Shown: positions 43,074-56,153, numbered from the stretch's first letter. The stretch: 64,000 bases of DNA from Aphelenchoides besseyi (GCA_024699855.1 JAMPIQ010000002.1:372001-436000), one strand, 5' to 3'. Notes: generated by a model from the letters alone, not told the origin. Program-made: numbers and translations.

Positions 43074-44190
43074 TATATGGTTTGAAAGTTTGCTTTTTTA
43101 AAGACTTATATGGTTGTTGTCAGACGAAGTAATTTTGGCAAATATAAGCTGGAGTGGAGAGAGCGAGTATGTTTTCAGGCTACAAAAGATGATGCCTGAG
43201 AAGTTATTGATTGGTTTCTCTATTTGTTGATGGCTTTCACAAAATTTCTCAGTAATTTTTTTAAAAAATATTTATAAGTTTATTTCCTTTGATCGCCAAG
43301 TACAACAATAAAAAATCATTGTGAGAAAGCGGCGAAGGATGCCCTCAGTCGTTTCCACTCGGGTGTTGGAACAACGTCCGTCCATGAGCGATGTGGGCCA
43401 ACAGTTTGTGCAAAGTCGTCGGCGTAGCGAGTACGTGGCCTCCCAGTTGGTCGCTTGGTCGTTAGTGTTCACCGTATCAGTCGCGTGTCCCAACGCTCTT
43501 CTTGCTCACACTCCATTATTTTGCAAACGTGATTCCATACAGGACCTCCATACTCTGAAGTTCTATCTACTTGATATAGGCGGCGTTTGATGAAAAAAAC
43601 TCCAATTATGCGGAAATAACTTCGCGAACATCAAGTAGTTTAGTGTCGCGTTTATCTCCGGCTGTTCGTCCAAATAGACGACGTTGAAATAAACCCGACT
43701 TCGAAGATTGATCTCCGCAAAAGGTGCTCACAGTGAGACTTTCAACGTTCTCGCTATCAGTGGATCTATTTTCCAAGCGAACTTTCGGCAGTAATACGGA
43801 TAGACATGTCGTTGCGATTAAAAGATTGAATTTTGTTGTATTACTTTTGTTTATTCCTTTGATGTTTTGTTCTGTTACTCCTGACTTTTTTCTTTACCGT
43901 TTGTTGTAAACCTTCGGTTCTCCGCCTCCTGATAATCTTCTTTATAAAAATCGTTGTTACGCATAAGCTCGATTGTTTTTCTCCGATATTGCTCCCGATT
44001 TGTCGTATTGTCGGAAAACTTGTATCTGATGAACATTCTCTTGTAACTTTACCTTTTTAGTTCCCAATTCTTTACGAATGTCTTGACTTGATTTTACATA
44101 CAAAAGCGGTCACACCTTCGTTACGTAACATTAACGAAATGATCATAAATGTCAAAATCTTCTTGAAGCGGCAATAGAACGTTATAAGTA
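43074..44190 (+). other. Intergenic, no gene recognised
   Basis: About 1.1 kb between two transposons. Short open stretches lack splice support. AT-rich toward 44.1 kb. Confidence 0.4.
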
Positions 44191-45523
44191 TTAGGGTGGG
44201 GAGAAAGTTTTCGGAGAGTTGCATTATGCCAAAAGACTAAAATTTTTGTTCCAAAAATGTCAATTTTTGTCCAATTTTTTGTTTTTGTTGGTTGTTTAAA
44301 ACTTGTGAGTGTTAAATCGTCAATTTGCAATGAATTTGAATCGCGAACAAGTTCGATTGTTGCTCCATTACGAGTTCGTACACGGTTCGTCAATCAGCAA
44401 CGCGGTTCATCGAATTTGTCTTGCTTATGGAGAAGGGACAGTCACAAGAAGTACAGCAGGAGACTGGTTTAAGCGATTCAGAGAAGAAGGAGCCGAATTC
44501 AAAGACAAGAAACGAACAGGACGACCACCAAAGTTGTCGAAAACTGCCGTTATTCAAAAAATTGAAGAGAGCCCATTAATGGCTTCGCGAATGCTTGCTT
44601 ACGAGTTCAATTGTGATCACAAAACAGTTCTCAAAGTACTCCACGATCATGGAAAAGTATGGAAACTGTCGCGTTGGGTTCCTCATTTGCTCACGGCAAA
44701 TCAAAAAGAGAAGCGTGTTCAAATTGCTCAACAACTACTCCGTCGACAAGCGCACACTTCGTTTTTGAATAACTTGATCACAATGGACGAGAAATGGGTT
44801 GCTTTACGTAATCCATTTCGCGGCCATCAGTGGTTAAGTGAAGGGCAAGCAGCTGATAAAATTCCAGTTCGCAATTTTCGAGAAAAGAAAGTGAGTTGCA
44901 CATTATCTTTTTGTTCAAAACTTGTACTCAGGTTATGATATCAGTTTTCTGGAGCATTCATGGAGTTTACTATTGGGAATGCTTGGAACAAGGGCATACA
45001 ATAAACGCGGAACGCTATTGTGAACAACTGGAACGACTGAATCTCGCACTTCTCGATCGTGAATCTCCCGTCCTCTTACATCACGACAATGCTCGGCCAC
45101 ACATTGCTCAAATCACTCAAAAGAAAATTCAAGAACTGAATTGGGAACTGATTCCGCATCCACCGTACAGTCCGGATATCGCACCTAGTGACTATCATCT
45201 CTTTCGATCAATGGAACATTTTTTGCGTGATCGTTCGTTTGATACAATTGACGAAATTCAAATAGCAATCCAACAGTTTTTCAACTCAAAAACTAGCGAT
45301 TTCTACAGGCGCGGCATCCTGAACTTGATTGATCGTTGGGAAGCGGTTGTAGCATCTAATGGCGATTATTTTGAAGATTAAATACTTAACTCTGATCTTC
45401 AATTAATTAAGACATTAATCCTCCAACAAAAACAAAAAATTGGACAAAAATTGACATTTTTGGAACAAAAATTTTAGTCTTTTGGCATAATGCAACTGTC
45501 CGAAAACTTTCTTCCCACCCTAA
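44191..45523 (+). mobile_element. Mariner element 3 (1.33 kb, DD34D)
   Basis: Terminal repeats TTAGGGTGGGGAGAAAG... and complement, about 100 bp with a few mismatches, flanked by TA at 44189-44190 and 45524-45525. Contains one intact plus-strand transposase gene. A different lineage from elements 1 and 2. Confidence 0.92.
44330..45381 (+). CDS. Mariner transposase (DD34D)
   Basis: Two exons (44330-44890 and about 44935-45381) with a 44-bp intron give about 335 residues, the usual mariner length. The N-terminal bipartite HTH includes TAGDWFKRFREEG and KRTGRPPKL. Catalytic residues are in ITMDEKWV, LLHHDNARPHIAQ and PPYSPDIAPSDYHLF, with exactly 34 residues between the second and third Asp. 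WVPHLLTANQKEKRV matches the mariner WVPHEL linker. No stop or frameshift; potentially active. Confidence 0.92.
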
Positions 45524-45907
45524 TAAGATGATCAATTTCTTAAAATGAAAATCAATGAATCCATCAGGCTAAATGGATATGTTTTGTACGGTTGTTCCAA
45601 GTTAAAATAAACTCCCAACCTTCAGATTGAAGGAATGCAGAGATATTTTTGAGTTCTGAATGATTGATTCTGCTCCAACTGTTCATTCTGATATCAATCC
45701 AGTGAACAGTAAAGTCGTTGAAATTAAACATCTAACAAATTCTAAGCTGAAGAACTATGTGAATAAATCACCATTAAACTTCAGATTCTGTCAAGTGATC
45801 AGGCGTTTTCCTGCCTTCAGTTTTCTTGTAAAATACCATCTTGACTCACTAACTTCCGGACAGTTTCTATGAAACGTTTACTTAGAAATGCTTGTGCAGA
45901 GTTTATT

Positions 45908-47352
45908 TTAATGACGACTTGGAATCAGATCTTCGTGTTCCATCTGAAGATTACGAGCATAAAACCGCAAACGAGCAGCATTAGGCTCAATTTTGAGTTG
46001 AACAAAACCACCTTCTCCAACTCCCAACTCGGAGGTTATCGGGGACTCAAGAAACTTTGGAAATCTGAAAACAATCATTGGACTCTACAATTCAAACCAA
46101 CCGATAAAGCAACTGAACGTTCCCGTCGTTTCCTTTCTGCCTTCCCCACGATCCACTTCTGGATCCCGCTCCACTCACAATGTACCGCATTTGCCATTCA
46201 TTTTGAGGTTTCGAGTCTCGGAAATACTGAAACCAAAAGTTGAATCTATACGAATAAACGGACCTGAAGATTGTGGTTGTGACCAGCAAAATAGGCACTA
46301 ACTTTGTATTTTCGCATCAACGGATCGAGTTTTTCTTTCAAGCACTGGAGTGTCTTTGTGACCACCGAATGAATTGGATAGTGACCAACAACGTATAGAT
46401 GATTTGCTCTGAAATTCCTGAGAATAAACGTTTATGACATTTAACTCACGTTGATCTTCTCAACTGTTCCTCGATCCATTTCCACTGCTTCTTGGATTCG
46501 TCCACGTATTTGGCTGCTGGTCGCTCGGGAATCCGAGTCTTCACACCAATCCACGAGAAGATCGATCGGGACTTGACGTTGTTGGCGTTTCCACACAAAA
46601 CGACAGTGTCAATGAAAACGAATTCAACGCGTGTTCCGTTCCGACCAAACGAATAAGAAGTCTTGTAATAGAGAGATGGAAATATCCTACTCAAACAATC
46701 GGAACTATTGAGTTGAAGCTGCTTACCACTTGTCACTCCGATCGGTATACGCGATCTGAGCCTCGACATTGCCGAGATGATCGTGATTGCCGGCCACCAT
46801 AAACCACTGGAAAAGCAAAGTCGTGAAAAAAACTGGGAACTTACGGGCACTTGTAGTCGGGAGTTATTGTACGGTTCTTCGAAAACCTTCTAAACAAAAG
46901 AATTGAGTTAATACATGCAATTAAAACAACCTGAAAACGAACATCAACCACGTTATCTACACCGTTCCAGTAGATCTAAACGCCATCAATCACAATCATT
47001 GGCATGAACTCACGTTGTCGCCAACATTCACGATCATGTCCAAGTCATCACGTTTCGCCAATTTTACCATCGAATCGGCAACTTTGAGTTGAATGTGAGT
47101 TGGTTTTGAGACACTCAGTTTCCCAACATCAAATGCAATTCCTAAAGAACACTACAAAGACTGAACCGCTTCTTACCGCCGGTATCTCCGATAACAAACA
47201 CGTCCAAGTGATCTTTTTTCACATGACAAGTTGACCCACGAGTACAAGCCAAGCCCTCAGGAATCGCCTGCACTTCTATGATCAAAACGACTGAAAAAGT
47301 GGTCAAAATTATCGAAACCAAAATGCTCACCCAAAACCCACAGCTCAAGCAT
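45908..47352 (-). CDS. Purple (tartrate-resistant) acid phosphatase
   Basis: About ten minus-strand exons from ATG 47352. The joined start [16 protein letters not shown] is a signal peptide (first intron near 47290-47328). Metal-binding motifs appear in ACP5 order: [16 protein letters not shown] with [26 protein letters not shown]; then [11 protein letters not shown] and [11 protein letters not shown] further C-terminal exon runs [16 protein letters not shown] to the stop at 45908. These are the ligands of the Fe/Mn-Zn dinuclear centre of mammalian-type purple acid phosphatase, a secreted or lysosomal phosphomonoesterase. The usual GHDH is GHNH here. The length, about 385 residues, fits the family. 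Confidence 0.9.
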
Positions 47353-49267
47353 TCTAGTAATCGTATACTCAATGAGTCAAATTCTATAAATCTCAATAAC
47401 ATCACTACGATTTAAATTGTGTAGCGTTTGCAGCTCATTAAATAAACTGATCACGAGATTGGTTTTGTCGGGTCCAATTTTTGTGACGAACATCGGAAGT
47501 GCGCCTGCAAAAGAGTGCAAGAAGCTGGGCAAATCGAAAAAGTTCAAAACTCTGAACTCGCCTCCAAGTTAATCTCCACAAACTCGCAAATTGACTTCCG
47601 TTTATTCCCTACACGATTCAAGTGATCGTTGATTAAATACTGTTCAAGTTAATGCAAAGGATCACATTCTGTCTCTTTTAATTTCTAGTATAAGTGATTG
47701 AGTTGCGGTAGCATTTGAGAGCATTAAGATAAACTGAATCGATTAGCAATGTTATTTCGTATTTGAGTTAAGCTTTTATTCATGAATTGATTCAATTATT
47801 TACGAGCTTGACATTCTTTAGTAATCTGTTGAATTATTTAATTGAATATTAGCTTGATAGCAATTGTTTCCTGTTCATGAGTTACACCCTCGCTCTGCCT
47901 TTAACTTCTGTCGTTATACTTTGATTGAATCAAAAATAGCTGCTTTATGTAGGATAAACTGCAATTCAAGCATGGTCTCGTACTGCAAATGAATTCTTGA
48001 GTTCAAAAAAAGGATCGTAAGATTCTGTGAGTTGATTATTTATATGTGACGACGAACAGCCATCTGCTGGTGATGATATATTCTTTCTCTTTGTACCAAC
48101 TTTCCTTCTCACTTGTATTCCAGGTCTTGATCTTTATTTCCATTTCTAAACTCTTCTTTTCGGGTTCTTTAGGTAAACAAACGGAAATTCCGAGTGCAAG
48201 CTCATTTCGAAAGAGACAAAACCTCAAGCCTTCTAACATACCGCACCCTATGTATCAATGCTTTTGGTCGTTGATTTTCGTTGAAGAAATTAAACGCTGA
48301 CTGTGTTCAGACGTTAAAAGAGCTTTCAATTAGTCTCAATTCTTGGAGAAATAAGATTGTGTTCCAGTTAAATTGTGAAATTGATTCCGTAAAATTCGAA
48401 ATTGGAGTTTACCGCATTCCGCTGATTGCAACTGAATATCGGCAATGAAAATAATGAGTTTGACTTCTTTGGCGTTCTCGATGAACGTCGGTTGTTTCAA
48501 TCTGTACGAATTGTGACTTTTGTCAAGCTCTTCTTTTCCTTGGTTAACTTTTAAGTAGTTGAGTGAATTGAAATACTTCTGTGGATATACAACTTTCCGT
48601 GGAGTAGCTTGTAATTTGATCCTACACTTTTCCACAATCGTTTCGCTAATAGTCATTGCAACCTGTTTCGCTTACTAATCGAATACAAAATCATTTTATT
48701 CCCGTTGCAAATTCCTATTAATTAATTGGAATTCAAACGACGTTTTTTAGCGGACTTTGGTCGTTTATTCTTGTTATTATCCCGTCTTGTAACACGCAAT
48801 TTTTGTATTTAGTCACCATACGGTTATCATGTGGTATCAGTTTACTTCAATTTAAGTTGTTAAAAGTGTTCGCGAGTTTTATTTAGTTGATTGTTAAGCT
48901 TCCGAAATTATTAAACGTTCGCAAACGATTCTCTGTGATTATTGATGTGGATATCCTGTTAGTTAACGAGTATTAGTTCCCTTACTTTTCATCTGCGTAT
49001 TGTCTGCCATGTACTACAGCTTTATTCCGATTCTCATTGATGTGTTATGTGATAGCTTCAAAATCGGGGCCGTACGCTCTCCTGCCCTATTTCGTGTTTT
49101 ATTTGCTCCTAATAATAAATCTTGTTCCTGTTATACTCTGTCCGCTTCTTATGCGTGACAAAAGGTCGAGATGCGGAAGTTGCGGCCAGCAGATCACCAA
49201 CGAACCGACTGCAAGTTCAATTCAATTTATTTCCAAAATCAACGGATAAACAGTGACCATTAAGTGA
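47353..49267 (+). other. AT-rich intergenic region
   Basis: About 1.9 kb with low coding potential. One minus-strand frame (48336-48656) is listed separately. No repeat boundaries were seen. Confidence 0.4.
48336..48656 (-). CDS. Hypothetical open frame, 106 codons
   Basis: Opens with ATG at 48656 (MTISETIVEKCRIKLQATPRK) and runs unspliced to 48336. Charged, no signal peptide or membrane helix. The absence of introns and neighbours makes it uncertain; it may be a chance frame or part of a repeat. Confidence 0.25.
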   Translation of the reverse strand: MTISETIVEKCRIKLQATPRKVVYPQKYFNSLNYLKVNQGKEELDKSHNSYRLKQPTFIENAKEVKLIIFIADIQLQSAECGKLQFRILRNQFHNLTGTQSYFSKN

Positions 49268-49852
49268 TCAAATAAAGTTCCGTGTTGGTGACCTCACGAT
49301 TGTTGTCGTCTTTTCGATTTTTGTGGCAGCGGAATCGCAAATGTTTCTCCGAGGTTCTTCCAACGTTGTTCGTCTTTTGCCGCTTCTGTCCATTGGTTCA
49401 TCTTCTTCATTTTCCTTTTCGGCGTCTTTGCTTTGATTGTTCGAATTGGAAGGTTTCTTCTTGTTAGATGTTGCTGGTGCGTAGCTTTGCGTCAATCTTG
49501 CAGTTTCGCCGTTTGGAAAAAGCCGAAAAAATTGAGCAATTCGGTAGGTGTGAAAAATCGCGTTCGCAACCAAACGGTTGGCTTGTTCGCTGACCAAAAA
49601 GCCGACTCCTTCAAACGTTGCTCGTTAATTGTCGTTGCCTGAGTGGTAGAAATGAAGATTGGAGTCCAGACGGTGTGTGATTGACGTTCCATGTCGACGC
49701 GTTGACGAAATGCCCAGGATGTCGACGTTGATCGATCGGAGTTCTTCTTCCAATGCGCTGAGCCGTTCTTCGGTTGCAATTGCTCGACAGTTGACGGTTC
49801 CGATCTTGAGTTCATGACGCTCGGATCGTTGAGGCCGTGTAGCATTCGGCAT
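49268..49852 (-). pseudogene. Non-LTR retrotransposon endonuclease fragment
   Basis: Starts MPNATRPQRSERHEL, then LKIGTVNCRAIATEERLSAL and LRSINVDILGISSTRRHG, the start of an APE-type endonuclease (EEP fold) as in LINE ORF2. An in-frame TAA at about 49623-49625 precedes GVGFLVSEQANRLVANAIF. A low-complexity Lys/Asn/Glu stretch follows and no reverse transcriptase. I read it as a 5' fragment of a dead LINE. Confidence 0.6.
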
Positions 49853-51593
49853 TTCTGCCTAACCGGGGGCTTGCAAGTGCTTGTCCCGGGCCACGCAACG
49901 GGTGAAAACGAAAAATCGAATAAAAACGAACAAAAAGCAGAGCGGCCAAAAAACACGACCAAACTTCCGAATCCCGTGTCAGCACTTTTTGTTTCTCTCT
50001 CCCGACCGTTTTTGTTCGTTCTCGACTTGTGATCGTTAATGTCTTTTTTGCGCTTTGCGTCTCCGCGTCGAATGCAAAATTGACGCACGTTTCCAATCTG
50101 CAAATTTCCGTATTGTCTTTTCATTAGCGAAATGCACTCCACAACGCGATTTTCCAATTCTGCTGCTTATCCGAACGGAATTTGCACTTCTACTCCACGG
50201 CAAAGAGATGTGTGGCTGGAAATTCAAACAGCAAGAACGGAAACCTGTTGGGCCGTTGAAAACGAGTGTGTTTGTTTGCGTTGATTTCAATTTTTGGCCC
50301 ATTCACGGGAATAGAAAGGTCGATTTCATTTATTACATTTTCGAGACCTCAATGACGACTTTCAACAAAAAAGACGAAAACCACCGTAGGCTAATCTGAG
50401 CGTAGTTTTGCTGAGTTGTTACTTGGAATTCTTGCAGTTTTTCTTTGTGTCAAATTTGTGGCTTCTCGATTTGTTGCAAAAGTGACTATAAACTGCGTTT
50501 CCGTTCACCGAATGACCTTCACTACCTTCATTGGGCCTTAATTTGTGACTTAAAAGTGTGAATGGTTTGAGTACTTTGTCCGAAAGCACCAGTTCACAGG
50601 TTAAAGTGGCAACAACTTGGACGTGTCGTATTGTAACTCTTTCTTTTTTTGTAGTCTGCGAACAGAAGTAGCGGCTTACAGACCAAAGAACTTCTCAGCG
50701 ACTAAAGACGGTGCTTTGACTTTTCGTCGAACGGTTCATTTGGTAAAAACGTTTTCGGTTATTTTTGGTCTTCGTGTTTCCGAAATTGGCAAGCGAATTG
50801 CGTGAAAGAACCGCAGAGTTCGAATTCCTCGACTCGAAACTCTCACACGTAAAATCGCGGTTTCCACGAAATTAAAGAGATTCAGTCGTTCAAGCTGCCC
50901 AATTTTGATTCCAACCACTTGTTCGTTTTCACACCGTGCACGAACTCTGTAGTTTGTTCGCTCTTCACGAGTTTCTCTGCCGCCAATCTCTCAAACTACC
51001 TCGACGAAGTTTCCAAAATTTGCGAATCCTCCACACGGAAATTAGTGTCCGATGTTATGAATATTCGCCGTGCAATTGCCAACGAATTTGCGTGCCATCA
51101 GACGCCAATTTTGCAGCCTTTCAGCGAAATAAAAGCCGACGGCCAAAACAACGAAAATGCAAATAAAAGTCCAGAGGCTTTTGCTCGTCGTGCGTGTTCG
51201 CAAAAAAGCGCCTTCGAACAGCGGACTTTGGTGTGCTAGTCTATCGATTGCGAGATTTCTTTTATTGATCATTAAATACTCATTCATTGATTCATTCATT
51301 TATTTGCTCACAGCGATAGAAGATAAAGAGACCGCGGTTTAGACGGTTTAAATCGTGACAAATTTCATTAAATAATTGTATGTTACACAGATTTACGGTT
51401 GTAAATAAGTTTTGCATTGGGGGACATCAGGCAATGGATAATTCCAGTAGTCTTTTCCGTGTATTGCGTTAATTATAAGCGATGTGCGGCGCGTTATTGG
51501 TAGATCGTAGCTGTGCATAAATGTGCATTCGGTGAGCGCCACACAGTATTCGAACTGGAGCCGCTTGTAGAACTTTCGTTGTTCTTCGTTGAG
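49853..51593 (+). other. Region without a supported gene
   Basis: Sequence between the LINE fragment and the long intronless gene. Several short frames on both strands (for example 50919-51239) lack ATG or splice support. 49860-50300 may be upstream LINE sequence. Confidence 0.35.
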
Positions 51594-54140
51594 TTAGCCC
51601 CTTCTTCGTAGAATTTTTGTTATCTTGCCGATTCCAGCAAGATAGCCGGCGAAATAACGTCGTTGCCAGTCAGAATAAACTGGTGTTCTTCCATCCGATT
51701 GTTTTATATCCAGTGGGTTTTTTCCTGGTTGCCATTGGTTGTACCTGGTTAATTCCATATTATTCATCAGATTGGACAATGTATTCTCTGGTTTTGTTAG
51801 AACCTCCCTATTCCACCGTTGACAGTATTCTTGTCGCAACGGCGGGAAGAACACATCTATCCAATTATGTAGCACAAGTGATGGCCACAGAAATGCAACG
51901 GAAAACTTCTTCGGGTCAAAATCGTCGTTGGAAGTGTCTGGAACATCTTTTGTGGTTTCATCATCTGGTAGGGCATCTGGATCGACAGGTTCGAATGGGA
52001 CGTCTGCATCATCATTAGGTTTGAATCCCTTGAAATAATGATCCGCCAACGCCCGGATCGTTTGAAGACCGGTGACATCGCCGTCGGTGCACATTACAAT
52101 CTTTGCGTCGTATTTGATGGAAATTGCCTTTGCCAAGTTACGAAGTTTGGAAGTCATCGAACTTCCGCTCAATGCGATTATTGGCCCTTCGGTGTCTTCA
52201 ATTTGAAGAGAAATTTGTTTGTAGTCCAAAATTGCTCGTCCTCTTCCTTCATATATTAGCACAGCCGCAATTTTGTTCATTTCTTTGCCTTTTGAGTTCA
52301 TGAACTTGAATTTGTTGTCACTTACTTCCGAGGCCGTGTCTCCGGTTATTATAAACGGTCGGAGGATGTTGTATACTTCCTCTTTTCCTTCTTCGTTCAT
52401 GTATTTGAAGAAACCAATCAGGAAACTGTCGAGGGATCCGGGCTTTATGCATCTTTTGACCGTGTTGTGATTAACAACTGCTTTGTCGGGACCGAACAGG
52501 TGTTCGACGTCCAAGCCAGATCGAAAATTTAAAGATAATCCACTTTTTATATGTGCGAAATCTCGACTGACAAGATGCTTGAAACGTCCGGCGCCAATTC
52601 CGAGGGCGATTTGAATAGCATGAACCGATAATTGTGAGCTACTTTGTTGCCAAGTAATTGAACGGCCCGCATTTTGTGTGTTGGCTATAGCCCATTTGAA
52701 ATTGACGTCTTCGTCTTTCACTGCGTTGAAGAAGTCGATGACTGTAAACAGGGCGTCAAGAGCATCTACGAGAACAAGCGTTTCCGGCTTTTGATTTGGC
52801 GCTGTCAATGTAACCTTGGAGTGTTTTTCTTGTTGTTTCTTTGTTTCAGCGGCTATTTTCTTGGCAATTGGAGCGCCACCACTTTTCGGCCGACGTCTTG
52901 TTAAACAGCGGATGAAGTTGCTGAATACTGAATTACAAACATTGTCGGTGTTCGGAAAAGTTGTTTTGATCTGTTGTTGAAATTCTTCGATGCCGGGTAA
53001 CACACGATGAAGTTGAACGTCCATCAGCTTTTGAACCAGCAAGAATGTGTAGGTCCAATAATGAAGGGAATGTTGCGTGTATGATTTGCGTACTTCTTCG
53101 GGCACTTTGTAGTGGCCTTCTTCAGCTATGTTTGGCATAATTTTAATCTGGGCGAAAGACATTTTTGATGACGCTGAGTTCCAATCTTCGATCATTTGTT
53201 GAGTCATACCGCATCTTTTGAATTCATCAGGTATTGAATGAGCGATACTTCGATTGAACCACCACTCGATATTGCCGATGAGTATGAAATCCATTAGCGA
53301 ATCCAAGGCTCGTGATTCATCGGTTGAATGTGAAATGGATCTAATGAATTGCTCGTCCACAGAGAATACTGGTTCTTCATTGGGTTCGGTGACTGGATCT
53401 TCACATATTGCAAGTAATTCTAACAAAATTTGTGAAACTTCTTGGTTATCAACAGCCATCGAAAATTCTTCGGCAATGATTGGTTCTATTGGTTGAGTGG
53501 GATCTATTTCCATTTGCATGTCGTCGATTGCGTTAGTGACCTGTAGAGCTTCGGCTGCTGTTTCGGCACGAATTTTTTCATTAATGTCTGTGTCCGGAGC
53601 ACCCACTGTATCGGCAACGACAAAAACGGGAATATCTTCGGGATTGTCGTAAAAGTGATGTGCTGCTAGTTGATAACGAAGCGAGTTGACGTGTTGCTGA
53701 TTTTTTAGTATAGTGCGTTCTTCATCATTAATTGAGACGGCATATGGCTCAAGTAATCTCTCAGCTATGAAGCACAAAGCAATTCCATAATCACATTCTT
53801 GAGGCGTCAGATGGTAGATGTTTTCGTAGGCTGTTGTAATGTGGCATCCGGGGAAAATCCTCAAGAAAAATTCGCGTGTTTTGTCTAGTCGATCGTCGTC
53901 AATTTGAGAAGCCGTCATATACTGAACGTTGAGATTGGGATCGTATAATGTTGCTTTAAATTCCAAATTATTGGTTGTGTCGACGGTAATAAATGCGAAT
54001 TTTGGAGATTGACGATCATCGGTTATAAAAACGAATCCTTTACGCAGTACTTCGCGTTCGTCATTGCTCAGTTTGTCATCGTTCTTATTGTCTATGTGAC
54101 AACTGAAGAACTGATTTCCTAACACATCAATTTTGGCTGA

Positions 54141-54445
54141 CAAGGGAAGTGCACGAATTTACCCCGGCATTTCGGAACGAGCGATAGCTCATTCGAAGCG
54201 CCTTAAAAAGTTGCTGTTAGAAAGTTGTCTTCGTTTTCTCTGCGGGGCACGCTACAGCACGCTAGAACGCTTTGAATTTAGGCCCAACTATAGTCTTCCA
54301 GATAATTGACAAGAGAAAATGTGCGGTGGTGGCGCAACGAGTAAGCGATCTGCTTGCAAAAGCTCTCTTCTTTTGGGGGTCGCGGGTTCGATTCCGCCGA
54401 CTGCCACAGGTCAAATGTTGCGATTAGCCAACTGTTTTTTTAATT
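54141..54445 (+). repeat. Left terminal inverted repeat
   Basis: Near-perfect inverse of 56131-56436. Contains the tRNA-like unit at 54323-54406. Confidence 0.88.
54323..54406 (+). ncRNA. tRNA-like unit in left repeat
   Basis: 84 nt. A box TGGCGCAACGAG (54330-54341) and a perfect B box GGTTCGATTCC (54385-54395) at normal spacing. Acceptor-like ends GCGGTGG/CGACTGC pair with one mismatch; D-stem CGC/GCG, an anticodon-like GCTT/AAGC hairpin and a T-stem GCGG/CCGC are possible. The length and an extra region between anticodon and T arms resemble a class II tRNA. Pol III transcription is plausible; it is not a standard functional tRNA by eye. Confidence 0.5.
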
Positions 54446-54487
54446 GACTTTTTTTTGATTGTTTATTGTTGTTATTCGCGAATCAAC

Positions 54488-56153
54488 ATGGAATTTTCGA
54501 CTTCTGGATTCCTGAGGCTGCTCATAGAACGTTTGGGACCTGTTGTTGATGGTCAAGCAGTGGGACGTACGGAACGAAAACTGGTAGACGTCGTGGTGTC
54601 GATGGTCAGACGTGCCGAGAGTGGAGATGAAATCGAGTTAGACGAAAGTGATGACGATTTCACCGCCGATGCATACGACGACGACGACAATGAATTTCCC
54701 AAGTAAACGCCTTATCGTTAATTTTTGTTTATTGTTTTGTATGAACTTTCAGCGCTTCAACTGATCCGGCACACCCGAACATGATCAAATTCTCGGGTGG
54801 AATCTACGTCGCAACAGAATGTGTTCGTGAAGCTCTCGTTTACTACCGTTCGACGCGAAAGAACTCTCGTCCTTTGTCATCAATAAGAAAACGCTACGCG
54901 TTCATCAAAACCAAAAACGACTTGAAGACGTTAAGAACGTTTGAAATCAACGAACTCGCGTGTATCAACCGTCGCAATCAACTTCGAGCATTGACAGAAC
55001 GACTACGGGAGGAGGTTTACGACAAAATGGAACGAGGCATCATGTTGCACGATGTTGACCTTCAGGCGATGGCAAGAAGAATAAACTTGGAGTTGCAAGT
55101 CCCGAGATTTGGTACATCAATTCGCTGGATTCAGACATTCAAAGCGTCAAGTCGAATTGTCAGCCGTCATGTTACGCGTATCGTCAGCCACCGTTCTCTA
55201 CGTTCACGGGCAACAACCGAGCAACTAGCCGCCGATTTCGTCCGCAACATTCGCGAACTCAACTTTCCAACTTTTGCAATGGTCAATGCCGATCAATCGG
55301 GTTTCCAGAAAGAAATGGTTTCCGGACGATCGTTGGCACGTTTGGGCGAAAGAAATGTGGAGCGATGTGTGCAAGCTGTGTTTCGTCAACTACTCACAGC
55401 TACACTGTGATGCCGATTCTCTTCGCCAATGGTCGCTTGGGAAAGAAGCTTTTCGTCGTTCTGTCAGAGCCCTCTGGTCACTTCCCACGTAATTGGAGTT
55501 ACGAGTCAACGATATTGGAGATCGAATGCCACAGGAGTCATATCATGACGAAAGAACTGATGAAACGATGGCTTCGAAACGTCTTGTTCACCGACGACAT
55601 TCCGGAAGAACTTCTGCTCATCGTTGACTCTTGGACCTCCTTCAAGGATCATCAAACAATGCAGTCGGTCGTTCCTGAAGGAAAACGATTGGTGATTCAA
55701 AACATACCTCCCGGTGCCACTTCAATAATTCAACCTGCGGATTACTTTTTCTTTCGCGTGTTCAAGTCCTTTGTCAAACGAATTCACGAACACGTTCTCG
55801 CAAAAGAAATCGACTTTGCGCTCTACAACCGCACGAATATCTTGGTCGTGTTAGAGCTCGTGTACCGTCAGTTCTCTCATCTGATGTACAAGCAATTTTT
55901 GGAATACAGTTGGGAAAAAATCGGATACATTGACTCACCGATCGACCAATTCTTGACACCGACCGAGTTTTGTTTTCCGTCCGACGTTGTGCAAGACTGC
56001 GATGAGGAATGCGATCATCAATCTTTCATTCGTTGTTCGTACTGCCAGAAATACTTCTGTTTTTTCCATTTTGTAGTAAATAAACACCTTCATTGCTACT
56101 CCCGATTCTTCACAACAATCAAAAAAGGTCAATTAAAAAAAACAGTTGGCTAA
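54488..56153 (+). pseudogene. DDE transposase with a frameshift
   Basis: Exon 1 (54488-54702) is acidic (DESDDDFTADAYDDDDNE); exon 2 from 54753. The core has MVNADQSGFQKEMVSGRSLA (first Asp), VLSEPSGHFPRNW, LLLIVDSWTSFKD (second Asp) and PPGATSIIQPADYFFFRVFK, the DDE_1-type layout of pogo/Tigger relatives, followed by a C-terminal Cys/His cluster (IRCSYCQKYFCFFHF). Near 55380 the frame shifts by one base between NVERCVQAV and SSTTHSYTVMP, so this copy is probably not functional. The fused halves otherwise lack stops. Confidence 0.75.

Noticed and set aside
50919..51239. 106-codon plus-strand frame
   Set aside because: No ATG at the start, no splice signals, no family resemblance.
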